DNA of 32,485 bases from positions 1 through 32,485 of the forward strand of contig CANQCH010000003.1 in NCBI GenBank assembly GCA_947589165.1, written 5' to 3'. The notes below the pieces were generated by a model. It ran no database searches, was not told the origin of the DNA, and worked only from the letters and a program-made list of their open reading frames with translations. Below are positions 1 to 8,369 of the stretch, in pieces (position 1 is the stretch's first letter; each line of letters starts with the position of its first letter). The DNA is from an uncultured Bacilli bacterium (GTDB lineage Bacteria; Bacillota_I; Bacilli_A; RF39; UBA660). Position numbers and translations under genes: made by a program.

Positions 1-8
1 CATTTTAT

Positions 9-40
9 CAAAAAAAAAAAAAAAAGTCAAATGACTTTTT
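9..40 (-). terminator. rho-independent terminator of lon-murF, overlapping the murF stop codon
   Basis: Stem AAAAAGTC/GACTTTTT (21-28/33-40), 4-nt loop, then a long T-run on the minus strand. The murF TGA (27-29) lies in the hairpin. Confidence 0.85.
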
Positions 41-1403
41 GGACAATTTCTTTAAAGTTTAGGGCTTGTGATGCTTTAATTAAAATTTTATCATCTGGGG
101 TTTTTAATTTATTTATTAAAGCAATAGCTTCATCATTACTATTACAATGATAAGAATTTTGGAAATTAAAACCTAATTCAATAGCGCGGTCATTAATTAA
201 TTTGGTATAATTTCCAACTGTAATTAAAATATCAATGTCTTCATTTACAATAACATCCCCAATTTTAGCATGTAATTCTTCGGAAAATTCACCTAGCTCT
301 AACATCGTACCAAGGCACGCAATTTTGCGGCCAAATAAACTACCTAAATATTTAATACTATAACTTAAAGAATCAAAATTAGAATTATAACAATCGTCTA
401 TAATGGTAATTTTATTTTTTTCAATTAAATGCATCCGATTGCGTGATAATTCAAAATTATCAATACCTTGTTGAATTTCATTGGTTTTTAAATTAAAGAT
501 GGTACCAACCGCGATCGCCATTAAGGCATTATAAATAAAGTGTTCGCCCCCGATTGGCACATGATAATTTTCTCTTTGACAGCAAAAATTACTTTCATTT
601 TCATTTTCTTTAATATCAAGAGCTTGAAAGTCAGCATTAGTTTTTATCCCAATCGTTTTAAGCTGATAATTAGCTTTATTTTTTTGATACCATTCATTTA
701 ATAAATCATTATCTTGATTAATAATTAAAGTTCCATTAGGTTTTAAACCTTCTAAAATTTCTAATTTGGCTTTTAAAATATTGCGGCGGCTACCTAAATT
801 ACCAATATGAGCAGTACCCACATTCGTAATAATTGCGACATCCGGCTTCGCAATATTCGTTAAATAACTGATTTCGCCTAAATGGTTCATACCCATTTCC
901 ACCACCAAAATATCTTTGGTATCATCCATGCTTAAGATCGTTAATGGTAGACCAATATGATTATTTTGATTCCCAATCGTTTTATGAACATTATATTTTT
1001 CTTTTAAGACACTATAAACCATATCTTTGGTACTAGTTTTACCGGCACTACCAGTGATAGCCACTACGGGTTTGGTAAAGGTACTCCGTTTAAAACAAGC
1101 CAGTTCACCTAATGCTTTAATTGGATCTTCAACTAAAACAATACTTTGCGTATTTTTTTCTAGCTCGGCTATAATGTCTTCACGATTAGCTAAAGAACCA
1201 TCCTTTAATATTAAAAGTGTGGCTCCTTTCTTTAACGCTTCTTCGTAAAATTCATTACCATCAAAGTTTTCCCCTTTAATCCCAATATATAAATCTTTAT
1301 TTTTTATTTTACGGGTATCAAGCGAAACATTATTTATTTCTTCATCAATTTTATTTAAAATTTTTGTATATTTAATATTATTATAAACATCTGTCGTTCT
1401 CAT
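27..1403 (-). CDS. murF: UDP-N-acetylmuramoyl-tripeptide--D-alanyl-D-alanine ligase
   Basis: Mur ligase motifs in the ORF (VVAITGSAGKTSTKDM, GNQNNHIGLPLT, VVEMGMNHLGEI, IIDDCYNSNFDS). Start moved to the internal ATG (MRTTDV) preceded by GGGAGTG; the ORF track starts at 1427. Confidence 0.93.
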   Translation of the reverse strand: MRTTDVYNNIKYTKILNKIDEEINNVSLDTRKIKNKDLYIGIKGENFDGNEFYEEALKKGATLLILKDGSLANREDIIAELEKNTQSIVLVEDPIKALGELACFKRSTFTKPVVAITGSAGKTSTKDMVYSVLKEKYNVHKTIGNQNNHIGLPLTILSMDDTKDILVVEMGMNHLGEISYLTNIAKPDVAIITNVGTAHIGNLGSRRNILKAKLEILEGLKPNGTLIINQDNDLLNEWYQKNKANYQLKTIGIKTNADFQALDIKENENESNFCCQRENYHVPIGGEHFIYNALMAIAVGTIFNLKTNEIQQGIDNFELSRNRMHLIEKNKITIIDDCYNSNFDSLSYSIKYLGSLFGRKIACLGTMLELGEFSEELHAKIGDVIVNEDIDILITVGNYTKLINDRAIELGFNFQNSYHCNSNDEAIALINKLKTPDDKILIKASQALNFKEIVQKVI

Positions 1404-1433
1404 TAAATCACTCCCAATTATAGACATTATACC

Positions 1434-3701
1434 CTATTTAAAAATTTTTGTATATAATTCTTTAAAGTCACTGATCGGGCATATTGTCATTTTATCTTTA
1501 ATGATACTTGGTACTTCTTCTAAAGCCGGAATATTAGCTTTAGGTATATACACAGTACTAACACCATTATTATATGCAGCAATTAATTTTTCCTTTAATC
1601 CGCCAATTTCTAAAATTTCTCCGCGTAACGAAATTTCCCCCGTAAAAGCAATATTTTTTGCTACTTTTTTCTTTTTAATAATGCTCATTAAAGCCACTAA
1701 AATCGATAAGCCCGCCGATGGACCATTCTTTTTCGATGCCGCATCGAGAAAATGGACATGTAAATTTTTCTTATCTAAGGAAATTTTATATTCACTTTTT
1801 ATATAACTAATGGCCACTAAAACACTTTCTTCCATTACATTTCCAACCGAACCAGTAATATAAATTTTTCCATCACCATCACTTAAGGTAACTTCTAATT
1901 TCGAACAAAAGCCGCCATAACCATTTACGCCTAAGGTATTAACTTCACCAATATTACCCGTCGATAAATAACTATTTTGACTTTTAGGATTACCTAAATA
2001 TTTAACGAAATCTTTTTCCGTTAGGCGATTTTGCCCTGCGATAGCCATCTTCCGCACAATTTTTTCTAAAATGCGTTCTAACTCCCGAACCCCAGCTTCT
2101 CTCGTATAATTTAAAATTAAATGATATATTTGTTTATCGGTTAATTTAATTGTACTTAGACCATATTCTTGATATATTTTCGGTAATAAATATTTTTGGG
2201 CAATATCCTTTTTTTCAAAAATCGTATAACTATTAAGTTCCATAACTTCGACCCGATCAAGTATTGTTTCCGGAATATTTTCCCAATAATTCGCCGTTAA
2301 AATAAATAATACTTCACTTAAATCAAAAGGTTCTTCAATGTAATTATCCGTGAAATATTTATTTTGCACAGGATCAATTATTTCCAGTAAAGTACTCGCG
2401 GGATCCCCATGATAATTTTTGGTCATTTTATCAACTTCATCAATTAAAATAACGGGATTTTTCGTACCACATTTCCGTAAACCTTGAATAATTTTGCCCG
2501 GATTGGCCCCGAGATAAGTTCTTCTGGAACCAATTAATTCGGTGGAATCGTTTAAACCACCAACCGATATTTTATAAAATTGCCGATTCAAAACCGCCGC
2601 GATCGCCATCGCAATCGAAGTTTTTCCGACGCCTGGTGGGCCAATTAAACAAATAATTGGGGTTTGAATATTAGGACATTTACCTTTAACAGCAATATAT
2701 TCACTAATGCGTTCCTTGATTTCTTTTAAACCATAATGGGTGGCATCTAACTTTTGCATTATTGCATCGGCATCTTTGGGGTCTTTAGAGACTTTATGCC
2801 ATGGTAGGCTTAAAACCCAATCTAAATAATTGCGTAAGACACTTAAATCGGGACTCGATTCATTAGTTAATGAATATTTTTCAATTTCGGCGGCAATTTT
2901 CGTCTTTATTGCACCAGCAATTTTTAAAGTAGCTAATTTACTTTTAAAGTTTTCGGTATCTAATTCTTGAAAAGATTTTTCCCCTAACTCAGATTTAATA
3001 GCTTTAATTTTTTCTTTTAAAATATACTCTTTTTGATTAGCTTCTAAAACTTCTCTAACTTGATCATCTAATTTTTCATCAATTTTTAAAATCGCAATTT
3101 CTTCTCTTAAATCGTTTAATAAATTAACAGCCCGATTTAAAGGATTATAATTTTGCATATATTCACTCTTTTTTTCAAAATTAAAAGGTAAAAAAGAGGT
3201 AATAATATCGGTAATAGCTCCCATACTTTTCGCTTTATTAATCGTGGCTAAAATACTATTAGAAACATTATCTGCTAAATCAATATATTCTTTTAAAGTG
3301 GCAATTAATTTTCTTTTTAAAGCATTTTCTTCCGAAACGGCAAATTTGGGTAATTCAATTTCTTGAAATTCACAATTTAAAATATTTTCATTCCAACTAG
3401 AAACAAAATAATTACTGACAATAACGCGTTTTAAACCACGTAAAGTTAACCGAATATTTCCACTCGGTAATTGTAATTTATTTTTTATTTTGGCAATAAC
3501 CCCAACGCGAGGTAAATCGTCAATACTCGGTTCTTCTTCTTTCGCGTCAATGGGACTTACCACTAAAAGTCGACTATCAAAATTATCCCAAGCATTTTTG
3601 ATAATTAATTTGCTTAATTTATTATTTAATTCAATTTTAATTTCTTGATTTGGGAGGATAATTAATTCTTTTAATAAAATGACGGGGATTACATTGTTCA
3701 T
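1434..3701 (-). CDS. lon: ATP-dependent protease LonA
   Basis: Walker A GPPGVGKTS, Walker B VILIDEVDK, catalytic KKNGPSAGLSI, GEISLRGEILEIGGLKEKLIAA. Start moved to MNNVIP with GGAGGT upstream; the ORF track starts at 3719. Confidence 0.96.
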   Translation of the reverse strand: MNNVIPVILLKELIILPNQEIKIELNNKLSKLIIKNAWDNFDSRLLVVSPIDAKEEEPSIDDLPRVGVIAKIKNKLQLPSGNIRLTLRGLKRVIVSNYFVSSWNENILNCEFQEIELPKFAVSEENALKRKLIATLKEYIDLADNVSNSILATINKAKSMGAITDIITSFLPFNFEKKSEYMQNYNPLNRAVNLLNDLREEIAILKIDEKLDDQVREVLEANQKEYILKEKIKAIKSELGEKSFQELDTENFKSKLATLKIAGAIKTKIAAEIEKYSLTNESSPDLSVLRNYLDWVLSLPWHKVSKDPKDADAIMQKLDATHYGLKEIKERISEYIAVKGKCPNIQTPIICLIGPPGVGKTSIAMAIAAVLNRQFYKISVGGLNDSTELIGSRRTYLGANPGKIIQGLRKCGTKNPVILIDEVDKMTKNYHGDPASTLLEIIDPVQNKYFTDNYIEEPFDLSEVLFILTANYWENIPETILDRVEVMELNSYTIFEKKDIAQKYLLPKIYQEYGLSTIKLTDKQIYHLILNYTREAGVRELERILEKIVRKMAIAGQNRLTEKDFVKYLGNPKSQNSYLSTGNIGEVNTLGVNGYGGFCSKLEVTLSDGDGKIYITGSVGNVMEESVLVAISYIKSEYKISLDKKNLHVHFLDAASKKNGPSAGLSILVALMSIIKKKKVAKNIAFTGEISLRGEILEIGGLKEKLIAAYNNGVSTVYIPKANIPALEEVPSIIKDKMTICPISDFKELYTKIFK

Positions 3702-3724
3702 AACGACCTCCAAATACAAAAGTT

Positions 3725-3753
3725 ATTATAAAGTTTTAACTAGCAAATGTAAA
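3725..3753 (-). promoter_or_regulatory. sigma-A-like promoter for lon-murF
   Basis: Minus strand TTTACA - 17 bp - TATAAT, about 25-50 bp upstream of the lon start. Confidence 0.7.
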
Positions 3754-3754
3754 G

Positions 3755-3785
3755 AAAAAAAGTGCACTTTTTTTCGTGCACTTTT
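3755..3785 (-). terminator. rho-independent terminator downstream of the 3792-4706 ORF
   Basis: Stem AAAAGTGCAC/GTGCACTTTT followed by a T-rich run on the minus strand. Confidence 0.8.
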
Positions 3786-3791
3786 TAAGAT

Positions 3792-4706
3792 TTAACGATT
3801 AATCGTATTTCCTTCACTACTAGCTAAAAATGTGGCTACCAATTCATTTTCATTAGGTCCTATTTGGGAACGTAACTTGGCATTTTCTTTTTCTAAAGCT
3901 TCAATACGTTTTTTATAAATTTCCAGTTTTTGCTCTGCCGTTTCCATTTCTTTTTGCGGATATTCCATCATATAAATCGTACTTGACGGCTTTAAATTAT
4001 TTTGATGGGTACGATGCGCAGCAATCTCAGCTAATTCCCAAACGGCAAAATGTTTAAAATTGTGTTTTTCTTGGTTTAAATAACGCAGTCTATTTTTGAC
4101 CATGGCCGTATTGGGATCAAAGTAAATACTTTTCGCCACATTATAATTATTGACACCGGTTAAAAATTCTTCATCACTAGGAACTAATAAATAAGATACC
4201 GCTAAAGCTTTGGCTTCTTCACTTTCTAAAGGTATTTTTAAAAAGGTCCGACAATATTCTTCATTTTGCACAATAAATTCAGCATAAGCTAAGGCTTTGG
4301 CTTCTTCTTTTTCACTTAAAGCTTTTTTTAATTCTTCTTTTAAAATAAATTCGGCCCGTAAAAATAATAAATCACCATCATTACCATAATAACCTAATAA
4401 AGTTGTTTCCCCATTTTCGTTATTTTTAAGACCACCGGCTATATTTAGGGAACCATAATCATTTATAAAAGCTTCGTCACTTGGCCATAATAAATAGGAA
4501 ATTAAAACTTTTTTGACAGTTGTTAAATGTTCGAGCTTGATATCAAAGGCATTTTTTTGCCAAAATTTTTCCACCATTTCTTGCGCCATCGGATAAGCTA
4601 AAGGATGCTTTAATTCATCACTTTTAATATTTTCAAAGCGCGGATTTTGCGCGGAAATTAATGCCGCGATAACACCATATTTGGAACTTGTTGGACTTAT
4701 TTTCAT
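3792..4706 (-). CDS. hypothetical protein with an internal duplication, possibly degenerate ImmA/IrrE-like, with a C-terminal coiled coil
   Basis: 304-aa ORF. Repeated motif SYLLWPSDEAFINDYGSLNIA / SYLLVPSDEEFLTGVNNYNVA, then AKSIYFDPNTAMVKNRLRYL. C-terminal heptad-like KLEIYKKRIEALEKENAKLRSQI. Family assignment by eye only. Confidence 0.7.
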   Translation of the reverse strand: MKISPTSSKYGVIAALISAQNPRFENIKSDELKHPLAYPMAQEMVEKFWQKNAFDIKLEHLTTVKKVLISYLLWPSDEAFINDYGSLNIAGGLKNNENGETTLLGYYGNDGDLLFLRAEFILKEELKKALSEKEEAKALAYAEFIVQNEEYCRTFLKIPLESEEAKALAVSYLLVPSDEEFLTGVNNYNVAKSIYFDPNTAMVKNRLRYLNQEKHNFKHFAVWELAEIAAHRTHQNNLKPSSTIYMMEYPQKEMETAEQKLEIYKKRIEALEKENAKLRSQIGPNENELVATFLASSEGNTINR

Positions 4707-4816
4707 ATTATCACCATACTTTAAGAATACACTAGGAAAAAGGAAAAGTCAATGTCTTACCTTTAATTAACCAATTCTCTTTCTTTTACATAAAATATTT
4801 TGATTGGAGGAAAATT

Positions 4817-5608
4817 ATGTTCACCTGGTTTCAAAATTTAGACTATACTATGCAAGCCTTGATTGCCACAATATTTACGTGGAGTATTACGGCTTTAGGG
4901 GCAGGAATTGTCTTTGCTTTTCGGAAAATTAATAAAAATATTATGGATGCTATGTTAGGCTTTGCCGCCGGCGTTATGATTGCGGCCTCATTTTTTTCTT
5001 TACTTTCACCGGCGATTGAAATGGCTACCAATTTACAGATGATTCCGTGGTTAATTACTACGATTGGCTTTTTCATGGGCGGAATTTTATTATTTATCGG
5101 TGATAAAATATTTGATCAGCACTTAAAAAAGGATAATAAAAATAAAATAAAACGCAGTTTTATGCTAATCTTTTCCATTACTTTACATAATATCCCCGAA
5201 GGTCTAGCTGTTGGGGTTGCCTTTGGCTCTCTAGCTTATGGTATTGAAGGCGCAACTTTAGGCGCGGCCATAATGTTAGCTATTGGTATTGGTCTCCAAA
5301 ATTTTCCCGAAGGCACAGCGATTTCCGTCCCCCTTTTACGTGATGGTTTTTCTCGCACCAAAGCTTTCTTTTATGGCCAACTAAGTGGCATTGTCGAACC
5401 TATATCGGGGGTTATTGGGGCCATTTTAGTAATTAAAGTCCGGACCATTTTACCATTTTTACTGGCCTTTGCTGCCGGAGCAATGATCTATGTTGTCGTT
5501 CAAGAATTAATTCCCGAAAGTCAAACCAATAAAAAGAAAGATTTAATGGCACTATTTACGATGATCGGCTTTTCGATAATGATGCTACTCGATCTTGCTT
5601 TAGGCTAA
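4817..5608 (+). CDS. ZIP-family metal (zinc) transporter
   Basis: Multi-TM ORF with ZIP signatures LHNIPEGLAVGVAFG and LQNFPEGTAISVPL; TTGGAGGA upstream. Confidence 0.93.
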   Translation: MFTWFQNLDYTMQALIATIFTWSITALGAGIVFAFRKINKNIMDAMLGFAAGVMIAASFFSLLSPAIEMATNLQMIPWLITTIGFFMGGILLFIGDKIFDQHLKKDNKNKIKRSFMLIFSITLHNIPEGLAVGVAFGSLAYGIEGATLGAAIMLAIGIGLQNFPEGTAISVPLLRDGFSRTKAFFYGQLSGIVEPISGVIGAILVIKVRTILPFLLAFAAGAMIYVVVQELIPESQTNKKKDLMALFTMIGFSIMMLLDLALG

Positions 5609-5609
5609 A

Positions 5610-5634
5610 AAAAATAACTTGCAAAAGTTATTTT
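5610..5634. repeat. left copy of a 25-bp direct repeat that is itself a terminator hairpin (putative target-site duplication)
   Basis: AAAAATAACTTGCAAAAGTTATTTT, identical to 6659-6683. Stem AATAACTT/AAGTTATT. Immediately after the ZIP stop codon. Confidence 0.9.
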
Positions 5635-5650
5635 CCTAAATTGAAATTTG

Positions 5651-5677
5651 AACCGCACCACAAGGTGCGGTTTTTTT
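5651..5677 (+). terminator. terminator inside the left end of the IS, built from the IS inverted repeat
   Basis: AACCGCACC-ACAA-GGTGCGGTT followed by a 7-T run. The 5' arm is the inner part of the left IR. Confidence 0.85.
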
Positions 5678-5718
5678 GATAAAATAAAAGAGCCCCACCC
5701 GGCAAGGAGGACTCATAA

Positions 5719-6630
5719 ATGAATTATACCCAATTAACAGAAAAAAAGAAAGTAGAAATTGATATATTGTTAAAGCAAGATCTATCAATGAGAAAAGTGG
5801 CGAAAATACTAGGAATAAGCCATTCAACTATATCAAGATATAAATCAGGAAAATATCGAAAAAGGAAGATAGATATACATAAAAAATATGATATATTTTT
5901 AAATTATTTTTATAACCAATATGACAGACGAACATGCTCAATAGAAATATGTATCCATAAGTTTAAAAAATATTATTTAGGAGTAAAATGTCCAAGCGTA
6001 AAACAAGTATATAATTGGATAAATGAAGGAAAATTAGAAATAAAAAAAGAAGGATTATGTTATAAAAAAAGAAAAGGAAAAAATAAAAGTGGAATGATGA
6101 ACCACTTCCAATGGAATCTAGATAATAAAACAGTGCTCCCAATAAGTTTAAGACCAAAGTATATAGAAAAAAGGCAGGAAAAAGGCCATTTAGAGATAGA
6201 TTCAATAGTAGGAAAAAGAAATGAATATGATTCAATAATATCAATAGTAGATAGATGTACGAGAAGATTATGGTTAATAAAAGCACAATATAAAAACGAA
6301 TACTATATAGATAAATTAATATATAACTACATAATAAAAAATGATATAGAAGTAAAATCAATAACAGTAGATAATGGCTTAGAATTCAGTGCTTTGGGAC
6401 TAACAGCTAAAAAACTAGGTGTAAAATTATATAAATGTGATCCTTACTGCTCCTTCCAAAGAGGAACAAATGAAAGAATGAATGCGATGGTAAGAAGATT
6501 TATACCAAAAGGAAGTTCAATGAAAATGATACCACAAATCTATTTAGATGATATTAGTTTTGCAATTAATAGTATGCCTAAAAAAATATTTGACTATAAG
6601 AGTTCTTTTGATATAGAATTAATTTATTAA
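5719..6630 (+). CDS. IS30-family transposase (303 aa)
   Basis: N-terminal HTH (LSMRKVAKILGISHSTISRYKSG). DDE core with HLEIDSIVG, ITVDNGLEF and CSFQRGTNERMNAMVRRFIPKG. RBS AAGGAGG at 5704-5710. Confidence 0.95.
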   Translation: MNYTQLTEKKKVEIDILLKQDLSMRKVAKILGISHSTISRYKSGKYRKRKIDIHKKYDIFLNYFYNQYDRRTCSIEICIHKFKKYYLGVKCPSVKQVYNWINEGKLEIKKEGLCYKKRKGKNKSGMMNHFQWNLDNKTVLPISLRPKYIEKRQEKGHLEIDSIVGKRNEYDSIISIVDRCTRRLWLIKAQYKNEYYIDKLIYNYIIKNDIEVKSITVDNGLEFSALGLTAKKLGVKLYKCDPYCSFQRGTNERMNAMVRRFIPKGSSMKMIPQIYLDDISFAINSMPKKIFDYKSSFDIELIY

Positions 6631-6658
6631 AAGTGGTGCGGTTGAAATTACAATAAAG

Positions 6659-6683
6659 AAAAATAACTTGCAAAAGTTATTTT
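6659..6683. repeat. right copy of the 25-bp terminator-hairpin direct repeat
   Basis: Identical to 5610-5634. Acts as the terminator of the WG-like gene and contains its stop codon (TTA at 6677-6679). Confidence 0.9.
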
Positions 6684-8293
6684 TGAATTATTTGGACAAA
6701 ATTATTTTTTCCTTCTTGTTGCACTACATAATTATTTGCATTTAAATGACTAATTTTATCAGCTGTAATTTCATCGTATAAATTATTATGATAGTAAACA
6801 CTTATTTTATTATTTTCCCGGCTAAAAACTAATTTATCGACTTTAAATACTTCAAATTCCACATCAACTTTTTCTTTCGTATAAGAAGCAATTAATGACC
6901 CCGAATTAATTCGATAATAATTATATCTAATTTTATTTTCGGTCGGTAACTCGGTATATAACTGATTATAATTAAGCATTATAGCTTTCGTGACATTACT
7001 TTGATATTTGGTATTAATTCCCATTTTTTCATCTTGATTAAAATAAACACTAAAACTACCCTTTTGATTAACTAAAAAAGCTGGTTGATCATAAAAAAGT
7101 TCGGAATTGGCAATATAATTAAGACCCCGAATTAAATTAATTTTTCCGGTTTTCATTAAAATTAATTCATTTTCTTCATCAGTCATAATATTTTTGATTT
7201 GGTAAAAATCCGTAAATTGTTGAATGGTAATCGTATTTTCTTTGGTGGTATATTCATCAGTTAAAATTTCTAAGGTATTATTATAGATTACTAATTTTTT
7301 ATTTTGGACCGTGATGATAAATTCAGGAGTCGTAGTAATAAAATCATAGTTATAATCTAAAGCTAGTGATCCAAATTTATTAATTATCCCGTATTTACCA
7401 TTTTTCATTACCACAAAATAATCACCATTATTAGAAGTTAAACTAAAGTTTAAATTTTGGGCCGGAATAACAATATTTCCGGTAAAATCCGCAATTCCAT
7501 AACCATTGACATCTTTATAAATTAAATTATTAGTTGAATTATTAGTTACAATCTTTTTTTCTTTATTTAAGGAAGCAAAAATTAATTCTTTTCCTTCTAA
7601 TAATTTGGTTTCGTTTAAAGTATTAAACAAATAACTATTTAAACTTTGGACATATAAATAATCCTTATTATCACTTATTTGGTAAGCATCATTTAAATGA
7701 CTATCAATAATAGTACCAGTTTTAAGATTATATAAAATACCCATATAGGCTTCATTATTGTAAGCATTATAAACGAAATCATTAACGATAAAATTAGGAT
7801 AGTTATTGATTACATTATATAAGTAAAGATAACTAATATATTGCGCACTAGTATCGGCATTATCCCGATATAAAACTAACCTATTCGTTAAAACATCATT
7901 AAAATTAATATTACCGGCAACAATACTATTATTTCTTTTTAAAATATAACTACCTTGATCATTAATTAAATAATAATGATCATATAAACAGTAGATTTGT
8001 TCTTGACTAAAATTAAAAGTTTCGATAACATTTAGTTTTTCATCAAGCATCACCGTTTTTACTTCATCTGTTGAAACATCATCAACTATATAATACCCGG
8101 CCGAACAGTAGTGGGGATTTTGATAATTTTCATTAATATTGGTAAAACTATAATCGATACTATCCGGTTCTTCCTTGGGTTTATGATTTCCCCAGTTGAC
8201 GATAAAGTGATAGACAATAAAAGCCACAATAAAAATAATGACGCAAAGAATTAAAACTTTAATCGTTTTTAAAATTTCTTCTTTTGTTTGCAT
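6677..8293 (-). CDS. membrane-anchored WG-repeat-like protein
   Basis: N-terminal TM segment (VLILCVIIFIVAFIVYHFIV). WG-like units such as YFVVMKNGKYGIINKFGSLALDYNYDFI and DVNGYGIADFTGNIVIPAQNLNF. Start placed at MQTKEE after AGGTGAGG. Confidence 0.7.
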   Translation of the reverse strand: MQTKEEILKTIKVLILCVIIFIVAFIVYHFIVNWGNHKPKEEPDSIDYSFTNINENYQNPHYCSAGYYIVDDVSTDEVKTVMLDEKLNVIETFNFSQEQIYCLYDHYYLINDQGSYILKRNNSIVAGNINFNDVLTNRLVLYRDNADTSAQYISYLYLYNVINNYPNFIVNDFVYNAYNNEAYMGILYNLKTGTIIDSHLNDAYQISDNKDYLYVQSLNSYLFNTLNETKLLEGKELIFASLNKEKKIVTNNSTNNLIYKDVNGYGIADFTGNIVIPAQNLNFSLTSNNGDYFVVMKNGKYGIINKFGSLALDYNYDFITTTPEFIITVQNKKLVIYNNTLEILTDEYTTKENTITIQQFTDFYQIKNIMTDEENELILMKTGKINLIRGLNYIANSELFYDQPAFLVNQKGSFSVYFNQDEKMGINTKYQSNVTKAIMLNYNQLYTELPTENKIRYNYYRINSGSLIASYTKEKVDVEFEVFKVDKLVFSRENNKISVYYHNNLYDEITADKISHLNANNYVVQQEGKNNFVQIIQK

Positions 8294-8340
8294 TAGCCTC
8301 ACCTATTATTATAGTAACATCCTACAAATTTTTACGCAAG

Positions 8341-8363
8341 AAAAAAGACAACTAAAAGTTGTC
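8341..8363 (-). terminator. terminator downstream of tig
   Basis: Stem GACAACT/AGTTGTC with a T-run on the minus strand. Confidence 0.8.
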
Positions 8364-8369
8364 AATTAA

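Larger units (their letters stand above)
5635..6658 (+). mobile_element. IS30-family insertion sequence, complete, resembling IS1630 in target duplication
   Basis: Terminal inverted repeats CTAAATTGAAATTTGAACCGCACCAC (5636-5661) and CTTTATTGTAATTTCAACCGCACCAC (reverse complement of 6633-6658), 22/26 identical, bounding a single DDE transposase ORF. Flanked by a 25-bp duplicated hairpin. Boundary ambiguous by about 1 bp. Confidence 0.88.

Noticed and set aside
1027-1248. Plus-strand ORF of 73 aa
   Set aside because: Antisense to the strongly supported murF; no domain or independent RBS support.
5690-5716. Possible SD-sequestering hairpin upstream of the transposase (GAGCCCCACCCGGCAAGGAGGACTC)
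   Set aside because: Pairing needs several bulges and mismatches; not convincing without folding or conservation data.
5636-5827. Minus-strand ORF of 63 aa at the IS left end
   Set aside because: Overlaps the IS terminus and the start of the transposase; low-complexity hydrophobic composition with no support.
5963-6361. Minus-strand ORF of 132 aa inside the IS
   Set aside because: Antisense to the transposase; Leu/Ile/Phe-rich product is an artefact of A-rich coding sequence.
6677-8293. WG-like gene truncated by the IS
   Set aside because: The stop codon lies in the duplicated hairpin and the rebuilt empty site gives the same C-terminus, so the gene appears intact.
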